Shown here piece after piece: positions 1 through 8,089 of a stretch of 47,722 nucleotides of DNA. The position numbers and the translations under genes are program-made. The notes beneath the pieces are model-generated. The model searched no databases and had not been told where the DNA came from. It was given only the letters and a program-made list of their open reading frames with translations. This DNA comes from Parageobacillus thermantarcticus. Its GTDB lineage: Bacteria > Bacillota > Bacilli > Bacillales > Anoxybacillaceae. The stretch covers positions 1-47,722 of the forward strand of contig NZ_FOJS01000024.1 in the NCBI RefSeq assembly GCF_900111865.1. Reading direction: 5' to 3'. Position 1 is the first letter of the stretch; each line of letters begins with the position of its first letter.

Positions 1-2
1 AA

Positions 3-302
3 CAACGTTGGACTGTTGAGGTCTTTTTCCGTTGGGTGAAGCAATATCTGAATGTCCCGACCTTGTTTGGCACGACGGAAAATGCGGTATACAACCAACT
101 GTTTGCGGCGTTCATCGCGTATGTGTTGCTGCGATGGCTGTATGATCAAACCAAAAAACAGACGAACGTCTCTCTTTCCTTCATTTCGTTCGTTCGCCGT
201 TTTTTCTCTGGGCAGCTTCCTCTCGATTGGAAATCCGGGATGGCCGCTGCTTTGTTTGAGTATGCCCAAATTTATGGAAGGCGTATGTATAATTTTGGAT
301 AA
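3..302 (+). mobile_element. IS4-family transposase, 3' end (cut by window edge)
   Basis: The plus-strand frame is open from base 3 and ends in TAA at 300-302. It reads through RWTVEVFFRWVKQYL, PTLFGTTENAVYNQL and FAAFIAYVLLRWLYDQT, which is the C-terminal part of IS4-type DDE transposases. The segment around VEVFFRW/KQYL carries the final catalytic glutamate region. The rest of the element lies to the left of the window. It points toward cas1, which runs on the opposite strand and loses homology at about 303-317, so the right end of the IS is placed there. The terminal inverted repeat could not be confirmed because the other end is not visible. Confidence 0.85.
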
Positions 303-818
303 TCAACACTCGTGTATCTCATTAAACGACTGATAGTAATGCTGGCGAATGCGCCCTTCTATTCCCATCAATTCTTGAATGTCCGTCGCTGTTCCCATTT
401 TTTCCGCTTCTAATTCTATTTGCCTTACATATTCTTCCGTTTTCTCTTTATACCGGCGAATATTTCGCAGCATATGATGTACCGCGCTTTGCAAAAACAT
501 TTTTGCCAAATATAAGCGTTTGGCTGCATCAAGATAATGGGCGCTTTGCTGGACAACCGTAAAACCTGATACTTTTTTGTTTCTTGGGCAAAACGTTCCC
601 GCATAAAAGCCATAGTAATTGAAAATATGCATATGGACATTATGCTGGCTCAGTAAATTCAATAACGACGAGTTTAAATCCACTTCCCCAAATACATACA
701 AATTGTCCACTTGATGAACGGGAAGGGATCTTTTTGTCTCGTTTTCGTCCAAAAAATAAATTGTATTATCTTTTCTCTTTAAGCGTCCATTTGAAAAAAT
801 ATAGTGATCCCGCAGCAT
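303..818 (-). pseudogene. cas1: Cas1 integrase, N-terminal half, truncated by the IS4 element
   Basis: The first roughly 165 residues match Cas1 of type I-B systems: the N-terminal beta domain (MLRDHYIFSNGRLKRKDN, VFGEVDLNSSLLNLL, NYYGFYAGTFCPR), then the first helices including the MGIEGRIRQHYYQSFN segment, whose Glu is one of the metal ligands. Cas1 is normally about 330 residues. Here the reading frame leaves the family after FNEI and stops at a TGA (303-305) right beside the transposase stop codon. The remaining catalytic His and Asp and the C-terminal helical domain are absent. The start overlaps the cas4 stop as TAATG. The product cannot integrate spacers unless another cas1 exists elsewhere. 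Confidence 0.88.
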
Positions 819-1315
819 TATTCATCACCTTCTAACGCATAGCAAAATTCATAATAAGCGCACTTCGGACAATACGTTAATTTCTTTAGCGGTGGAGGCG
901 AAGGCAGTTGCAAAACCCGATATATTTCCTTGATTGCTTGTTCTATCTCTTTTTCATCATTCTCCGTTAAAACGACTTCTTCTGTTTTGCGTTCTTTTGT
1001 GTAGCTAATCAATCCTTTTTTGATGATTCCTCGCTTTTTTAACTCATATAAGTAGTACAGCATTTGAAAACGGTCAGCGTCCGCCATTTTGCTGGAAATT
1101 TTGATTTCCCGAATATACTCGCCATCTAACGCATCCAGTTTAAATGTGTGATCCACTAAAATTTCCCGTTCGTCTAAACGTGGGTAAGCGCGCTCGTGCA
1201 GAATTTTCCCTTCGACTACGCGGTCATGTTCTTCTTCCATCGCAATTCCTTTCGAAAATAACCACAATTTTCGCTTGCATACTTTGTAATAGTGCATTTG
1301 CACACCGCTTACCAT
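818..1315 (-). CDS. cas4: Cas4 nuclease, type I-B
   Basis: This 165-residue protein has the Cas4/RecB-nuclease layout. Cys13 (YYKVCKRKLW) and the C-terminal cluster C149-x2-C152-x5-C158 (CPKCAYYEFC) should hold an iron-sulfur cluster. The nuclease core is EGKILHERAYP, followed by the ExK motif in REIKISSK. Cas4 trims and selects the PAM end of prespacers for Cas1-Cas2. The gene overlaps cas1 by one base (TAATG) and follows cas3 by 13 bp, so it belongs to the cas operon. The length is normal for the family. With cas1 destroyed, its adaptation partner is missing from this locus. Confidence 0.92.
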   Translation of the reverse strand: MVSGVQMHYYKVCKRKLWLFSKGIAMEEEHDRVVEGKILHERAYPRLDEREILVDHTFKLDALDGEYIREIKISSKMADADRFQMLYYLYELKKRGIIKKGLISYTKERKTEEVVLTENDEKEIEQAIKEIYRVLQLPSPPPLKKLTYCPKCAYYEFCYALEGDE

Positions 1316-1328
1316 AAACCCAACTCCT

Positions 1329-3509
1329 TTAGTAAATGGTGGACATCGGGGTATTTAACAAAATTCCTTTTCCTTTCCATGTTTCTCGCTGAAAATCGTA
1401 TTCCACATCAATGATGTATATATGTTCAAACGGTTTCGGCAGCCGCTCTGATACGTATTTTTCAGCAACAAAACGAGGAACACTTACCGTTTTCTTTTCT
1501 ATTTCCATCCGCAGGAGCAGCCGCTTCTTCACATCGCGGCAAGCGGCATACGCTTCTAACAAATCAATTATTCCATCATATATTCGTCGAGGAACGACTT
1601 GAATATTTTGAATATCCCGCAATTTTCTCTGTGCTTCCTTCTTGTTCATTCCATACGGATCAAGGTTGTCAAACATATATAAGGCATCCTCAAATTCTTG
1701 TAAAAACGCCGTTCCGATTAACCGTTTCCGCTCGTACAACTGCTTTACCATTTCTACTTTAGTGCGTTCATCGAGAATATGGCCGTCATACGGCTGCAAC
1801 AGCTTTATGCTTTCATTGACGAGATGTTCGTTGTATACTCGCGGCACACCAGAAATGTTTTCAGTAAAAATATGTACATTGCATCGTTCCTCGTCTAATA
1901 TGCGTTTGCGATAACAGCGCCCGAGCCGCTGAAATAAGCTGTCCAAGGTGGACATTTCGGTAAATAAATAATCAAAGTCAATGTCAATGCTTGCCTCCAC
2001 TAGTTGTGTCGTAATCCAAATCCCGTTTATTTTTTCCTCATTAAATTCTTTTATTTTCCGCTCCAGCAATTGCCGATCCTCTTGGGTAAATTGTGAATGA
2101 AGCAAATAAACCGGAATATGTAATTCTTGTTCTAATAAGTTTTGATACAATTCAATGGCACGGCGCACCGTGTTGACAATGACAAGCACTTGCGATGTTT
2201 GCGCCTTACGGACGATATCCTCTAAACCTTCTGTTATTTCTTTTGCGTGCAATTGAATGCGATGGCGGTGCTTACTTGTATCGATAAATTCGCCAAATGC
2301 GCTATGTTCCTCAGCAATAATGTTTCTCTTCTTTAATTCATCGAGATATAACGTCGGCAATGTTGCGGTCATAATCATAAATTTACCGCCGACATTATGA
2401 ATCATTTCCAACGCTTTAATAAGCATGGCGGCGATTTTCGGATCATACGCTTGAATTTCATCGATCACGATTTTGGCGTTCGCCATCGTCGCCAACTCTT
2501 TTTCAAACCCGCGATAATAAAACGGAAATTTCAAAATTTGATCAATCGTTGTCATCAGCAGCTTCGTCGACAACTGTTGGGACTGTTGTTTCAGCGCTTC
2601 CCAATTTTCTTCTCCTTTTTCTGCCAAATAATGAACACTCGTTGAATGCAATAATCCGACCGCATCATATCCCATTTTGTCCCGAATTCGTTCGTAAATG
2701 GCGTTAATGCTTACACGGAGCGGCAGTGTGAAAAACGCTTTATCCTCTCCGACCCATAATAAAGCCGCTTCTGTTTTCCCCATGCCTGTCTGTGCAACCA
2801 CAACAACATTTTTGTCTTGGTTGGCCTCGGTAAACTGCTGCAAAGCGTTTTTGCGAAATCCTTGCTTTTTCATATAGTTGCGCACGCTTGCGCCAATGGA
2901 CTGATCGATATCGATCTCTACAGGAAGATGCGCGGATGCTGCGTGGTCTATGCGATGAAGAAGCCCTTTTAACAACACGTAGTTCCAAAACTGATCGCCG
3001 TCATGAATGGTGTACCGTTTTAACAGACGGTCTACAAAGCGAAATGATAGTTTCTCGGCAAGCGGCAATTTCATGTGCTCGGAAATCGCGTTTCGTTGGT
3101 TCATCACATCCGTCTCAAGAATATGGCGTATCATCTCTTTATCGGGAAGCTTGTCCCGCTCATGATGGTAGCCGACGGCATGAATGAGAAGGCGGCTTTC
3201 TTCTTTCGTCAAATCAAGCTGTGAAAACGGAATCAACCCAACAGACAAATAGTTATGCGGCACATCTGCGTCGCAATCGGTTTCAAGCATCTCCTCATGA
3301 ATCGCGCGGCGTATTTTATTTTGAAATACGGTGTTCGCTTTGCCAACGTCGTGATATTCCGCCGCGATCCGAAGCAATTCCCACATTCTTTCATCCATGC
3401 GGACGAATTTATGCCCATAACTGTCCTTTAATAATCGCAAATTATCAAGGAGACGATCCGTATGTTCACGGATCGTCTCTTTTGTTTCCGATTTCGCATA
3501 AAACGTCAT
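1329..3509 (-). CDS. cas3: Cas3 HD nuclease-helicase, type I-B
   Basis: Cas3 is recruited by the Cascade complex to unwind and shred target DNA. An N-terminal HD domain shows YHDVGK with His55-Asp56 in the longer reading. The superfamily 2 helicase part shows Walker A AQTGMGKTEAA at about residue 240, Walker B VIDEIQAYDP, motif III IMTATLP and motif VI QRLGRCYRK. About 726 residues is the usual size for the fused HD-helicase form. Two in-frame ATGs lie close together. The second (3509) has an AGGGGGAG ribosome site at good spacing, while the first (3515) abuts that site, so 3509 is chosen. The gene lies immediately downstream of cas5. Confidence 0.93.
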   Translation of the reverse strand: MTFYAKSETKETIREHTDRLLDNLRLLKDSYGHKFVRMDERMWELLRIAAEYHDVGKANTVFQNKIRRAIHEEMLETDCDADVPHNYLSVGLIPFSQLDLTKEESRLLIHAVGYHHERDKLPDKEMIRHILETDVMNQRNAISEHMKLPLAEKLSFRFVDRLLKRYTIHDGDQFWNYVLLKGLLHRIDHAASAHLPVEIDIDQSIGASVRNYMKKQGFRKNALQQFTEANQDKNVVVVAQTGMGKTEAALLWVGEDKAFFTLPLRVSINAIYERIRDKMGYDAVGLLHSTSVHYLAEKGEENWEALKQQSQQLSTKLLMTTIDQILKFPFYYRGFEKELATMANAKIVIDEIQAYDPKIAAMLIKALEMIHNVGGKFMIMTATLPTLYLDELKKRNIIAEEHSAFGEFIDTSKHRHRIQLHAKEITEGLEDIVRKAQTSQVLVIVNTVRRAIELYQNLLEQELHIPVYLLHSQFTQEDRQLLERKIKEFNEEKINGIWITTQLVEASIDIDFDYLFTEMSTLDSLFQRLGRCYRKRILDEERCNVHIFTENISGVPRVYNEHLVNESIKLLQPYDGHILDERTKVEMVKQLYERKRLIGTAFLQEFEDALYMFDNLDPYGMNKKEAQRKLRDIQNIQVVPRRIYDGIIDLLEAYAACRDVKKRLLLRMEIEKKTVSVPRFVAEKYVSERLPKPFEHIYIIDVEYDFQRETWKGKGILLNTPMSTIY

Positions 3510-3521
3510 CGCCATCTCCCC

Positions 3522-4223
3522 CTATACATGGTAAAACACCAGTTCTCCATCTTCATCCACCATTGCTCCTTCCGGGGCGGTCGTCCCTTTTAACACATAA
3601 CCAACATGAACGGTTTCCCATTGGCGAATGCCGTTGATAATTTCATATTTCCAATTTACCTCGTAAGGAATATGCCTAATTTGTTCATCCAATAAATGTT
3701 TCGGAATATACGCGTTATACTGCAGTTCCTTCTCTTCATCTAGTTCATGGACGTGAACAAGCTTATATTCGTCGATTCGGACTAAATCTTCCCATCTTCC
3801 TAAACTGTAATGGCCGCTGCCGGCTTCGATCGCTTGAATGATGTTCTCGAGAACTTCGTCTTCCGCCTCGACATGAATCAGCAGATTCACCCGATATAAG
3901 AGATGGGTGTACATCGGCATCGTTGTCATTTCGCCTTTATCATAGGAAAAATCAATGCCCTGCACCCCGTCTAGAATCAGCGGAAAACTTTTCATTTCTT
4001 TTTTCTTGAAAAAATAGTATCTTTGATAGTCTAACAGCTTTGCTTCGTACTGTCCTTGGACGCTAAGGCGCATCGGGATAAATGCATCAGCGCGAATCAG
4101 CGCATGTAGCATTCCTTTGACCGTTGAATAAGGGGGCAATGGATACGTCTCTGCTACTTTTGACGCAAACGGTTTTTTATAACAAGCCGTTTCTTGGAAT
4201 AATTTCATGCGCAACGCTTTCAT
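3522..4223 (-). CDS. cas5: Cas5 Cascade subunit, type I-B
   Basis: This 233-residue RAMP-fold protein begins MKALRMKLFQETACYKKPF and continues with the PPYSTVKGMLHALI segment, typical of Cas5 of the I-B Tneap/Hmari-like branch. Cas5 caps the 5' handle of the crRNA in Cascade. It follows cas7 by 2 bp and precedes cas3 by a few bases, matching the cas8-cas7-cas5-cas3 order. The helix with STVKGML corresponds to the region that contacts the repeat-derived handle in the family. No frameshift or missing segment is apparent. Confidence 0.9.
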   Translation of the reverse strand: MKALRMKLFQETACYKKPFASKVAETYPLPPYSTVKGMLHALIRADAFIPMRLSVQGQYEAKLLDYQRYYFFKKKEMKSFPLILDGVQGIDFSYDKGEMTTMPMYTHLLYRVNLLIHVEAEDEVLENIIQAIEAGSGHYSLGRWEDLVRIDEYKLVHVHELDEEKELQYNAYIPKHLLDEQIRHIPYEVNWKYEIINGIRQWETVHVGYVLKGTTAPEGAMVDEDGELVFYHV

Positions 4224-4225
4224 CG

Positions 4226-5110
4226 TTATACACCGTAATATGCTTGAATTTGTTTAGAAATGTATTGGAAAAACTGTTCGATCGAACCGACTTTATCGGC
4301 AAACAAATCCGCAAACTCCCCTTCATTCGCGAAAATGCCGCGTAAAAACCCGATGCGCGTTTGCTCTCCGACGGTTTGTCCTGCAAAAGTTTGCTCCATT
4401 GTTTCGGCAATTGGTTGAGGTTGAATTTCCCATCCTTGCGAAGAAGAGAGGAAAATTTTCCCAAGAAAAAACGGATTCGCGACATCATAAACTCCGCCGA
4501 TAATAAATAGCGGCGCTAAATTTTCGCGGCGGCCGCGAATATCGCGGTTTAATATTTTGACAATATCAAGCAGCTGCTGGACGCGTGCTGCTTTTTCCGC
4601 ATTGGAAAGTTCGACGTCGCCGTCCACACCGACGCGCTTTAAATCAGCAGTTAACGTATAAGTGTAAAAGCTTTGATGCTGTTCGATATTGGCAATGTTC
4701 GCATCCTGCCCAATGCGGCTCGCCAGCCCCATATTGTTCAAAAATTCGAGATCGCTTTTGTACGGTTCGAGCGAAATGGCATGGCTTAATCTAACAACAG
4801 CAGCGCGTTTTTGCGAATTTTTGTCTGTTTTTAAATAGCCAAATAAATCCATTTCTACAGAATCCTTGATTGTTACGTCTTTTTTAAACTGCACTACCCC
4901 GCTTGCTTTATCGACCGTATTTAAATTCCAGCCGAATAGCTCATTTCCTAAACGAACAATGTCGTAGCGCAAGCTTTGCCGCGATGCGTACGTATACACT
5001 TCTCCATTGCCGCGATGAAATTTTTTCAGCTCAGAAATATTGGCAATTCCTTCCCCGTAGTTTAATGAACCTGCTTGAAATACCACTGTCATCGTTAATG
5101 ATTTTGTCAT
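4226..5110 (-). CDS. cas7: Cas7 (DevR/Cst2-type) Cascade backbone
   Basis: This 294-residue protein belongs to the Cst2/DevR branch of Cas7: MTKSLTMTVVFQAGSLNYGE, then HRGNGEVYTYASRQSLRYD, and a C-terminal half with FLGKIFLSSSQGW. Multiple Cas7 copies coat the crRNA spacer and form the backbone of Cascade. Its ATG overlaps the cas8 TGA as ATGA (5107-5110), which implies translational coupling. The Cst1-Cst2-Cas5 trio places the system in subtype I-B. Length and order are normal. Confidence 0.92.
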   Translation of the reverse strand: MTKSLTMTVVFQAGSLNYGEGIANISELKKFHRGNGEVYTYASRQSLRYDIVRLGNELFGWNLNTVDKASGVVQFKKDVTIKDSVEMDLFGYLKTDKNSQKRAAVVRLSHAISLEPYKSDLEFLNNMGLASRIGQDANIANIEQHQSFYTYTLTADLKRVGVDGDVELSNAEKAARVQQLLDIVKILNRDIRGRRENLAPLFIIGGVYDVANPFFLGKIFLSSSQGWEIQPQPIAETMEQTFAGQTVGEQTRIGFLRGIFANEGEFADLFADKVGSIEQFFQYISKQIQAYYGV

Positions 5111-6912
5111 GATACGACATCCTCCTGTTCTTCTTGTAATCCGCTAGATAACAATCCAGCAATAAAGGCGTTGGCTACTGTCGCAAAGTCCAAATCGCGT
5201 TCATGCAACGCATTCAAGAAAATAGGAGATATTGGCTTTTCCGCCGACATGTGCAGCCGGAACAATGTATCCATAAAGCTTTTTTGGTTTCCTGCTTTCG
5301 CTGCATTTAATAGACGGTACGCAACCGCATTCACTTTTTTATTCGAACTGGCGGAATATTGCTCCGATGCTTTCGACGCGGCCGCTTGCTCAAGTGCTTT
5401 GCGAATTTCCTGGCCGCTGCGAAACACCGCATATACGCGTTTATCCGTGCTTGACATCTCTTTCACTCCTTTTTTCAACTGCATAATTCGATTCCGCTCG
5501 CGAACGGCGATGTAAGGGCCGATGTGCGAATAGCCTTTTTCGATGTAATAACGCAAATAAGGATAAATAACAATGACGGGATCCGCCCCGCGAAGCACAT
5601 ACTGGACAAAATGCTCGCGGTATTCATAAGGTTGGATATAATCGAGTTTTCCCTTGTAGATTTTAAAATAATGCGCCAAATACATTGGCAAGTGGTAGTA
5701 GTGCAAATGCGTTTTTTTACTGTCATAGTCAGAAGAAAACTCTATAAAAAATAAGTGATCTGCCACATACTCCGCTTCTTTTGTGACACCTTGAATCAGT
5801 TTGCTGACAATGCGGTCAAACGGTTCTCTTTGTTGTTTTAACTGTTTGAAGTGATTATTTTTTTGCAATATTTCGGAAAAAGCGGCATCGGATTGGACAA
5901 ACCCCGCATATGTACGATATTCTCCTTGGTCATTGAACCCTTCTTTTTTTAAATAAATAGCTGCACCAGCTGGAGCGAAAAACAATACTAGTTTTGCTAA
6001 AGAAGAAATTGGTTTAGGCTGATGATCTTCCAAGTTCCAGTTAAAATTAAACGCGTTGTTTTTTGCCACTCCAATTGGGGAAAATACCATTTCTTCAAAA
6101 TTATAAAAAGCGAGGCGATTCTGTAAAAGCAAACATTTCGTTACCGTATTGTTCACATAATATCGAATATCCTCTAATGTTTTGTTTTTCCACGCTCTTT
6201 TCAATGACTTGAATGGCTGATAGTCTTTATGATTGTCTAAAAATGCGATGATTTCCTCTGAAGATTTGGCATTCGCTAATACATGTTCAAATTGTAAGTC
6301 GTATTGAACAGGAGCGATATAGTCTTTTTGAAATTCTTGGATATGCCCTTGTAAATCCAAATTATTTTTCGAAACGTTTAGAAAGGAAACTTGTCCAAAA
6401 AATGCTTTTAATATCGCCGCTTTAAAATAGTTAAGTGTCAATTTCTCATTAATCTTTGGTTCACGCAGCGCCGTTTCGAATGTATCGACGCAAGTCGCTA
6501 GAAGTTCAAAATTCTCCGGCTTTTTTACTTGTTTTAAAGTTTCTAAAGCATGTGCTAGCGGTTGATGGGAAAAATATTTAAGCACTTTTTTTCCTGTATC
6601 TGTCATCGTTTTTTTGATGGCTGATAAAGCATTGGGAAACTGCCCCTCTTTTTCCGCTTGCTTCATATAAAGCCGCAATTTTTCGCTATCGCGCTTCGCT
6701 ACGCTGTATTCGTCGATTAAATACAAAAAATAGGCTTTTGGCAATTGCGGCAGCACGTCCACATCCAGTTCCAATCCCCACGGCCGAATGGAAATGCTTT
6801 GCCGGTATTGCTGGTCAATGATTTCGTTTTTCAGTCCATATTCAAACACGCGGTAAAGCCCGACAAGCCCCATCGTTATCATCCATTCTCCCATACGGAG
6901 TTGTACTTTCAT
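5107..6912 (-). CDS. cas8: Cas8 large subunit, Cst1-like, type I-B
   Basis: This 601-residue protein sits between cas6 and cas7, where the Cascade large subunit (Cst1/Cas8) is expected. Its start (MRMGEWMITMGLVGLYRV after MKVQL) and the ISIRPWGLELDVDVLPQLP segment fit the Cst1 group. The large subunit recognises the PAM and recruits Cas3. The family was named for a CXXC-CXXC zinc-binding motif, and I find no CXXC pair anywhere in this protein, so the zinc finger appears lost. The start codon overlaps the cas6 stop as ATGA. The assignment rests mainly on gene order plus overall resemblance. Confidence 0.85.
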   Translation of the reverse strand: MKVQLRMGEWMITMGLVGLYRVFEYGLKNEIIDQQYRQSISIRPWGLELDVDVLPQLPKAYFLYLIDEYSVAKRDSEKLRLYMKQAEKEGQFPNALSAIKKTMTDTGKKVLKYFSHQPLAHALETLKQVKKPENFELLATCVDTFETALREPKINEKLTLNYFKAAILKAFFGQVSFLNVSKNNLDLQGHIQEFQKDYIAPVQYDLQFEHVLANAKSSEEIIAFLDNHKDYQPFKSLKRAWKNKTLEDIRYYVNNTVTKCLLLQNRLAFYNFEEMVFSPIGVAKNNAFNFNWNLEDHQPKPISSLAKLVLFFAPAGAAIYLKKEGFNDQGEYRTYAGFVQSDAAFSEILQKNNHFKQLKQQREPFDRIVSKLIQGVTKEAEYVADHLFFIEFSSDYDSKKTHLHYYHLPMYLAHYFKIYKGKLDYIQPYEYREHFVQYVLRGADPVIVIYPYLRYYIEKGYSHIGPYIAVRERNRIMQLKKGVKEMSSTDKRVYAVFRSGQEIRKALEQAAASKASEQYSASSNKKVNAVAYRLLNAAKAGNQKSFMDTLFRLHMSAEKPISPIFLNALHERDLDFATVANAFIAGLLSSGLQEEQEDVVS

Positions 6913-7637
6913 CCCCTCACCTCCTCGATTTCTAGTTGCCCGAACCCTTGGTTTCGCCGTTTCGACAACCCGAGCTGGTACAATAGCTGCAAATCTTCCG
7001 GATGCCCTTTGACCGCAAATCGCCCATGATAAGCGGTGAAATATAAATATTCATCATCTCCGTAAGCTGCGGCAAATTCGTGATTTGACTCCTTCACTAC
7101 GACTTTTCTAAAATATATTGGCTTAATAGAAAGAGGTGCATATAGCCCTTTGCCGCGATACTGAGATAAAATCATGTTTGCTATATAGTTCACATGCTCA
7201 CCATAACTTGCATCATCTGGAGAAACCGGGTTTCCTTTTTCATCCTCGATCAGTATTGGAGAAAGGGTGCGAAAAACAACAGCCGGGCTCGTCACTTGCT
7301 TCTCATTGACAACCACTATTTTCTCTTTTACAAAATGATAATCTTTATAAGAGAAAGTCCGGTTTTTTTGCAAACCGTTATATAAATGCAACAAAAACTC
7401 GTGGTCAGGGGAACTGACGGTTAACGTAATCCCATCTAATTTAATCTCATGATCAATAATGCGAAAATTCTTTAAATATGTAGAAAAGACAAACGGCTTT
7501 GTCCATTGCCCCCTTTCATACAGACGGCGATAATACGCTTCATCAGATGTCCGTAACGCTTCTTTGACAATGGACACCATTGCCATTCGATAATGAATCG
7601 GAATTTTAGCAATATGAAAGGAACAAGAAATTCTCAT
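6909..7637 (-). CDS. cas6: Cas6 pre-crRNA endoribonuclease
   Basis: This 242-residue double-RAMP protein starts MRISCSFHIAKIPIHYRMAM, and a histidine near residue 15 is a candidate catalytic base. It ends with the Cas6 hallmark glycine-rich loop in LGLSKRRNQGFGQLEI. It cuts CRISPR precursor RNA in the repeats and, in type I-B, usually supplies the 3' end of the crRNA. It is the first gene of the cas operon and has a strong AGGAGGTGCC ribosome site at about 7640-7650. No clear sigma-A promoter was found in the AT-rich sequence just upstream, so the operon start is uncertain. Confidence 0.93.
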   Translation of the reverse strand: MRISCSFHIAKIPIHYRMAMVSIVKEALRTSDEAYYRRLYERGQWTKPFVFSTYLKNFRIIDHEIKLDGITLTVSSPDHEFLLHLYNGLQKNRTFSYKDYHFVKEKIVVVNEKQVTSPAVVFRTLSPILIEDEKGNPVSPDDASYGEHVNYIANMILSQYRGKGLYAPLSIKPIYFRKVVVKESNHEFAAAYGDDEYLYFTAYHGRFAVKGHPEDLQLLYQLGLSKRRNQGFGQLEIEEVRG

Positions 7638-8060
7638 AAGGCACCTCCTTTTTTCTACACTTATTTTAGCCTATAAATTTAGAAATTTTTGTCGAATTTT
7701 GTCAGTTTTTATGATAATCATTCAAACTTTGTCCCAAAATTGCCCTGGAATAGTGAGAATTTATTTAAAGAAAGGTTGCACGGTCATCGCACTTATGGTG
7801 GCAGATGCGGAAAACTTATTTGCGATGCCGTGAAAAGAAAGAGGCTAAGCCGTTTGCGAAAAATACAGCATAGTAGGCTCCTAATGTAGCGTGAATATGT
7901 CTCAACCATTTGACTGCGGAACAGAAAAGGTCGTTGTGGTTGTCTTTGATCCCTGTAATGAATAATCCCCTCATCTGCCTTGGTGCATATAAAGCCTACT
8001 TTCTTCGTTCGCGGAATGGGAGAAAGGTGCTGCAAACTAAGCATCTTTTTTCCAAACAGA
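7638..8060. other. Intergenic region between cas6 and the E3 gene
   Basis: About 420 bp with no gene I can defend. The cas6-proximal 100 bp is AT-rich and should hold the cas promoter. The rest has several short open frames on both strands without family resemblance. A minus-strand frame from 8000 to 7816 looks protein-like but has no convincing start. No CRISPR repeats are present. Confidence 0.5.
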
Positions 8061-8089
8061 AGCAGTCTCAGCGTGAGACTGCTTTTTTC
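8061..8089 (+). terminator. Rho-independent terminator reading on the plus strand
   Basis: A perfect 10-bp stem (AGCAGTCTCA / TGAGACTGCT, loop GCG) is followed by six T on the plus strand. The minus-strand E3 gene ends inside this hairpin (TGA at 8068-8070). The T-tract is on the wrong side for E3, so the signal best fits a plus-strand transcript from 7640-8060 or a weak bidirectional end. Confidence 0.7.

Noticed and set aside
3221-3637. 138-codon plus-strand frame across cas3/cas5
   Set aside because: Antisense to well-supported cas genes, low-complexity composition, no ribosome site.
7650-7760. Fur-box-like ATGATAATCAT and loose -35/-10 pairs before cas6
   Set aside because: Too short and too AT-rich to separate from chance; no pair with good boxes at 16-18 bp.
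7816-8000. Minus-strand frame with protein-like composition (HATLGAYYAVFFANG)
   Set aside because: No convincing start, ribosome site or family resemblance; likely chance or very old debris.
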